A stretch of DNA of 18,363 nucleotides, from NCBI GenBank assembly GCA_934148985.1, contig CAKPDO010000032.1, positions 1 through 18,363 on the forward strand, in the 5' to 3' direction. A model generated the notes under the pieces. The model saw only the letters and a list, made by a program, of their open reading frames with translations, made no database searches and was not told where the DNA came from. This document shows, piece by piece, positions 15,538 to 18,363 of this stretch. Every line of letters starts with the position of its first letter. Positions within the stretch are counted from its first letter, which is position 1. Origin of the DNA: an uncultured Clostridia bacterium. Its GTDB lineage: Bacteria; Bacillota; Clostridia; TANB77; CAG-508. The translations under genes and the position numbers were made by a program.

Positions 15538-15972
15538 ATGCAAAAGGTAATTATTTATACAGATGGAGCATGTTCGGGAAATCCAGGACCTGGTGGATGG
15601 GCAGCTGTTTTGATGGCTGGTGAATTAAAAAAAGAAATTTCAGGTGGACAAAAAAATACGACGAATAATATCATGGAACTTACAGCTATTATTCAAGGAT
15701 TAAAAGCTTTAAAACAGGAATGTGAAGTTGAAATTTTTAGCGACAGTAGCTATTGTGTTAATGCATTTAATCAAGGATGGATTTTTAACTGGATGAAAAA
15801 AGGATGGAAGACGGCTTCTGGAGATGATGTTAAAAATAAGGAGCTATGGCAAGAACTTTATAGTTTGACAAAGAAACATAATGTTAGTTTTAATAAGGTG
15901 AAAGGTCATAGTAATGTTGAGTTAAATAATAGATGTGATGAATTGGCAAGGGGTGCGATTCCTAAGAGGTAG
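15538..15972 (+). CDS. rnhA: Ribonuclease HI
   Basis: RNase HI cleaves the RNA strand of RNA-DNA hybrids, removing R-loops and primers. The 144-residue protein has the whole active site: IYTDGACSGNPGPGGW (first Asp at residue 9), IMELTA (Glu), FSDSSYCVNAF (Asp), KVKGHSNVELNNRCDELA (His and last Asp). The length is normal for bacterial RNase HI. The start follows AAAGGAG just after the repeat element; I see no separate promoter, so it may be read from glgP through the repeat. Its stop codon lies inside the terminator stem. Confidence 0.97.
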   Translation: MQKVIIYTDGACSGNPGPGGWAAVLMAGELKKEISGGQKNTTNNIMELTAIIQGLKALKQECEVEIFSDSSYCVNAFNQGWIFNWMKKGWKTASGDDVKNKELWQELYSLTKKHNVSFNKVKGHSNVELNNRCDELARGAIPKR

Positions 15973-15994
15973 AAAAAAATTCTATCTCTTTTTT
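15965..15994 (+). terminator. Terminator of rnhA, overlapping its stop codon
   Basis: AGAGGTAGAA (15965-15974) pairs with TTCTATCTCT (15980-15989), with one G-U pair and a 5-nt loop, followed by five T. Confidence 0.8.
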
Positions 15995-16021
15995 AATTCA
16001 AAAAAATTTCCAAAATTTTTC

Positions 16022-16079
16022 TGTTTATTTTTTTCATTTCTGCACATTCTATATTTAGAAAAAAGAAAACTTTTTTCTA
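16022..16079 (+). promoter_or_regulatory. Candidate forespore promoter and 5' hairpin of the SASP gene
   Basis: TGTTTA (16022-16027), 17 bp, CATTCTA (16045-16051) resembles a sigma-G promoter. The predicted transcript would begin with a perfect 10-bp hairpin TAGAAAAAAG/CTTTTTTCTA (16056-16065/16070-16079), which could protect the 5' end. An outer pairing CATTTC/GAAATG extends around it. The -35 is imperfect and the hairpin could alternatively be a terminator. Confidence 0.35.
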
Positions 16080-16166
16080 CGAAATGAAACAGATTTAAAA
16101 TATTTTTAATAATAAGAATATAAGTTTCATAGTTTATAATGTTAATATTAACAGGAGGTGAAGAAA

Positions 16167-16376
16167 ATGGCAAACTCAAATAACAGTAACAAAAAATTAG
16201 TTCCAGAAGCTATGGATGCATTAGAAAAATTCAAATATGAAGTAGCTAGCGAAGTTGGTGTAACTTTAAAAGATGGATACAATGGTGATATTTCATCAAG
16301 AGACGCTGGAAGAATTGGCGGAAATATGGTTAAAAAGATGATACAACAAGTTGAAAATAATATGGCTAACAAATAA
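16167..16376 (+). CDS. Alpha/beta-type small acid-soluble spore protein
   Basis: SASPs coat and protect spore DNA and are degraded by GPR at germination. The 69-residue protein MANSNNSNKKLVPEAMDALEKF... has the conserved KFKYEVASEVGV segment, which contains the GPR cleavage region (normally E-I/F-A-S-E), and the second conserved block GDISSRDAGRIGGNMVKKMI. The start at 16167 is preferred because AGGAGG (16153-16158) is ideally spaced; a GTG at 16158 in the same frame lies within that ribosome binding site. It stands alone, between terminators, and its protease is encoded at 2136. The 5' region carries a possible forespore promoter. Confidence 0.95.
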   Translation: MANSNNSNKKLVPEAMDALEKFKYEVASEVGVTLKDGYNGDISSRDAGRIGGNMVKKMIQQVENNMANK

Positions 16377-16515
16377 ATTTGAAATGATTTTTTAGATTTA
16401 ATTGCTAGAAAAGTTATTATGATACGATGTGTTTTTTAGCTAGAATTGGCAGAAGTATTATTCTTGGTTTTATAGTTCTATTTTGAGTGGTTTTATCCAA
16501 AAAAAGTAGATACAT

Positions 16516-16543
16516 AAAGGCAGGAGTTGTGCTCCTGCCTTTT
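16516..16543 (+). terminator. Rho-independent terminator before the HAD gene
   Basis: An 11-bp perfect stem AAAGGCAGGAG (16516-16526) / CTCCTGCCTTT (16532-16542) with a 5-nt loop. It lies 140 bases after the SASP gene and probably ends that transcript. A weaker inverted repeat (GCTAGAAAA/TTTTTTAGC) lies between at 16404-16440. Confidence 0.85.
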
Positions 16544-16573
16544 AATAATATATATGATTTATTTAAATAGCGA

Positions 16574-16602
16574 TTGTAAAATTTTATAAAAAGCGTTATA
16601 AT
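16574..16602 (+). promoter_or_regulatory. Sigma-A promoter of the HAD gene
   Basis: TTGTAA (16574-16579), 17 bp, TATAAT (16597-16602), ending 28 bases before the start codon. Confidence 0.7.
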
Positions 16603-16630
16603 AAACAAAAAAGAAAGGAACTAGAGAAAA

Positions 16631-17507
16631 ATGTATAAAATGATAGCAATAGACTTAGATGGAACGATGTTAAATAGTTATGGAGAAGTCACAGAAAATA
16701 CCAAAAGAGTCATAAAACAAACAATACAAAATGGAACAGAGGTAATAATAGCTTCTCGGAAGAAGTATAGATTCAATAAAATCAGTAGCAAAAGAAATTG
16801 GAAGTACAAAATATATGATTGCTGGAAATGGAGCAGTAGTATATGACATACAAAATGATAAAATTATATATGAAAAATACATTCCAAAAAGTAAAGCAAT
16901 TGAAATTATAAAAATTTGTGAACAAAATAGCATTTTTTATGACGTGTATACCAATAAATCAATAATTGCAAGTAGCTTAAGGTATAATGTTTTATATTAC
17001 TACAAAGAAAATCTAAAAAAAGAAGATTCTAAAAAAACACATATAACTTTAGTTGAAAATGTATTAAAATATATAGAAGAAATGCGAGATGAGAAGGTAA
17101 TGAAAATATATATATGTGATAGCACAAAATCAGTTTTCAATTCGATTTTAAGGAAATTAGATGGAGTAGAGGATGTAGAAATCTTAGAAGTATCTCACAT
17201 GTCTAGAAAAATAATAAAACATGGAACTACAGATGTGCCAATTCAATATTTTTATACAGAAATTTCAATGAAAGATGTTGACAAATGGTATGCTATTGAA
17301 TTTTTACTTAAAAAATTAAATATTAATAAAGACGAAGTAATCACAATTGGTGATAATACAAATGATAAAATGATGTTAGAAGAAGCGGGAGTTGGAGTTG
17401 TAATGAAAGGAAGCACACCAGTTGTTACTGAAATTGCGGATTTTATTACAGACGATAATAATAATGAGGGAGTAGCTAAAGCTATTGAAAAATTTGTATT
17501 AAAATAA
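16631..17507 (+). CDS. Cof-type HAD phosphatase, needs a +1 frameshift at 16757
   Basis: Cof/HAD-IIB phosphatases dephosphorylate small sugar phosphates or cofactors such as FMN. Motif I, AIDLDGT (nucleophile Asp8, acid Asp10), is in the first part; the last motif, GDNTNDKMML, is in the second. The zero frame reads ...EVIIAS then CGG (16757-16759, codon 43) and runs out of frame to a stop at 16844-16846. Omitting C16757 restores the conserved IASGRSIDSIKSVAKEIGSTKY and continues as MIAGNGAVVYDIQNDKI to 17507, giving 291 residues, the usual family size of about 270. The full span is 292 codons plus one base. The Gly after the shift belongs to the (S/T)GR motif II, so neither half alone would be active. 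The start follows AAAGGA at 16614-16619. The specific substrate is unknown. Confidence 0.9.
16754..16762 (+). other. Candidate +1 frameshift site in the HAD gene (TCT CGG AAG)
   Basis: The zero frame is GCT TCT CGG AAG; the productive frame is GCT TCT (C) GGA AGA AGT. The extra base is C16757. The context matches the gpr site (NNT CGG AA, Gly codon regained). Confidence 0.75.
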
Positions 17508-17538
17508 AAAATGAAGATATTTTGTATCTTCATTTTTT
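17506..17538. terminator. Bidirectional terminator between the HAD gene and pgsA
   Basis: A 14-bp stem AAAAAATGAAGATA (17506-17519) / TATCTTCATTTTTT (17525-17538) with a TTTTG loop has a T run on both strands, fitting the convergent genes. Both stop codons overlap or abut it. Confidence 0.85.
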
Positions 17539-18083
17539 ATTCTTTAAAATCTTTACAAATTATATTTTTTCCATACATAATCCCAGCAAACAAAGTCATA
17601 CCGATTGCAATATAAAAAGCATAAATAGTAACAATAGAAAAATTAGGTATGCCTTCAGATAACAAAGAAAGAACAATAGCTATAAAAAATAAAATTGTAG
17701 CACATTTACCGATACCACATACTATGAACAGTTACAACATTTCTCTTATAAAGAACAAAAGCAACAGAAATCATAATAAGTTCTTTTAAAGTTAAAATAG
17801 CTAAAATCCAAAATGGAATAATACCTTTAATAATAAGCGCCGAAATGGTACTAATTTGGGTTATCTTATCAGCTAAAGGGTCCATAAGTTTGCCCCAATC
17901 CGTGATTAAATTATATTTTCTTGCAATTCTACCATCTAGTACATCTGTGATATTTGCAATTAAGAAAAACGCAAATGCTGCCCAATAATATTCTAGAAGA
18001 ATAAGTGCAAATATAATTGGTACAAGTATTAGTCTTAATATTGTTAAATAATTTGGTATATTTCTTTTTTCAAACTTTGGCAT
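17537..18083 (-). CDS. pgsA: CDP-diacylglycerol--glycerol-3-phosphate 3-phosphatidyltransferase, needs a +1 frameshift at 17711
   Basis: PgsA makes phosphatidylglycerol phosphate, the first step to phosphatidylglycerol, at the membrane; it is usually essential. The start at 18083 follows AGGAGGA. The CDP-alcohol phosphatidyltransferase signature DG-x2-AR-x8-G-x3-D-x3-D is complete (DGRIAR at 50-55, Gly64, Asp68, Asp72), between membrane helices. The zero frame ends ...VHSMWY CGG TAA (CGG at 17711-17709, codon 125; stop 17708-17706). Skipping that C gives WYGKCATILFF and further membrane helices to a stop at 17539-17537, for 181 residues, the normal PgsA length; the span is 182 codons plus one base. 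The glycine regained belongs to the conserved GK segment of the family. Loss of this half would remove the last membrane helices, so efficient frameshifting would be required if the gene is essential. Confidence 0.92.
17706..17714 (-). other. Candidate +1 frameshift site in pgsA (TAT CGG TAA)
   Basis: On the coding strand the zero frame is TGG TAT CGG TAA; the productive frame is TGG TAT (C) GGT AAA TGT. The extra C is the complement of G17711. CGG is followed at once by the stop codon. Confidence 0.75.
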
Positions 18084-18108
18084 ATGTTCCTCCTATTTTG
18101 AAATTGGT

Positions 18109-18216
18109 GGGGGACCATTAGGGTCGGTTCTTTTTGGTCCCATTTTGTTATTTTAAATTTTTGATATGATGTTTTATAAAAACGGGACCAAAAAGAACCG
18201 ACCCCCGTGGTCCCGA
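18109..18216. repeat. Intact palindromic REP-like element
   Basis: A 26-base arm (18121-18146, core GGTTCTTTTTGG) has an inverted partner (18179-18204) matching at 25 of 26 positions around a 32-base AT-rich loop. An outer pair GGGACCA/TGGTCCC (18111-18117/18208-18214) closes it. It lies between pgsA and the clpC-like gene and is the best-preserved copy of the family in this window. Confidence 0.88.
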
Positions 18217-18222
18217 TGGTCC

Positions 18223-18363
18223 CTATTTCTCAAAAACTAATTTATCTCCATCTCTAGAAACCCTAATATTATCTCCATCAGAAATATCGCCTCTTAAAAT
18301 TCTTTCAGAAATTTCATCTTCAACATATCTTTGAATAGCTCTACGAAGAGGTCTAGCACCAAA
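18223..18363 (-). CDS. C-terminal end of a ClpC/ClpA-ClpB-type AAA+ chaperone (partial)
   Basis: The last 46 residues of a protein that continues beyond the window: FGARPLRRAIQRYVEDEISERIL, then RGDISDGDNIRVSRDGDKLVFEK and TAG. The GARPLRRAIQ...VED segment is the conserved C-terminal D2 small domain of Hsp100/Clp ATPases, which unfold proteins for degradation or disaggregation. In Firmicutes ClpC is the most likely member, but ClpE or ClpB cannot be excluded from this fragment. It is read in the same direction as pgsA, with the REP-like palindrome between them. Confidence 0.9.
   Translation of the reverse strand, partial: FGARPLRRAIQRYVEDEISERILRGDISDGDNIRVSRDGDKLVFEK

Noticed and set aside
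16158..16166. GTG start for the SASP gene
   Set aside because: It lies inside the Shine-Dalgarno sequence of the ATG at 16167.

Overview
The window comes from a very AT-rich, spore-forming Firmicute, most likely an uncultured gut-type member of the Clostridia. The grounds are the overwhelming use of A/T-ending codons and AGA for arginine, strong AGGAGG-type ribosome binding sites, a GPR spore protease plus the alpha/beta SASP it degrades, and clostridial-type pilin-like proteins starting KGITLIALVVT. Genes are compact and mostly on the + strand; pgsA and a clpC-like gene are on the - strand at the right end.

Layout: 1-260 holds terminators and a highly structured candidate non-coding RNA. 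417-3432 carries fhs (formate-THF ligase), gpr (spore protease) and a small four-cysteine DUF1540 protein. 3433-6704 carries two tandem pilin-like surface or secreted proteins behind a promoter with four TTAC repeats spaced exactly 11 bp (PhoP-box-like). 6705-7270 is a long intergenic region with a 17-bp hairpin, 33-bp phased repeats and a strong isolated promoter. 7271-8921 encodes two unrecognised proteins. 9070-11870 encodes a membrane GT2 glycosyltransferase and a GT39/ArnT-like membrane glycosyltransferase. 11930-16376 carries a P-loop/Asp23 fusion protein, alpha-glucan phosphorylase, RNase HI and a SASP. 16631-18363 carries a Cof-type HAD phosphatase, pgsA (-) and the end of a ClpC-type ATPase (-). 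Palindromic REP-like elements with the core GGGACCGGTTCTTTTTGGG sit in three intergenic regions.

The most striking signal is that three conserved genes, gpr, the HAD phosphatase and pgsA, are each split by one extra C. Each time the C lies exactly between a codon ending in T and a conserved glycine codon (ATT-C-GGA, TCT-C-GGA, TAT-C-GGT), always on the coding strand, so the zero frame reads an in-frame CGG codon. My manual scan of the other genes found no in-frame CGG at all, although TCGG occurs in other phases without any frame problem. In this window CGG therefore appears only where a +1 shift is needed. The best reading is a shared programmed +1 frameshift (or four-base decoding) at an unassigned or starved CGG codon. 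Sequencing error and independent pseudogenisation remain as alternatives.

Several genes belong together: GPR cleaves SASPs during germination, and candidate forespore sigma-factor promoters precede gpr, the DUF1540 gene and the SASP gene. PgsA and the two glycosyltransferases belong to envelope biosynthesis, and glgP to storage-glucan use.
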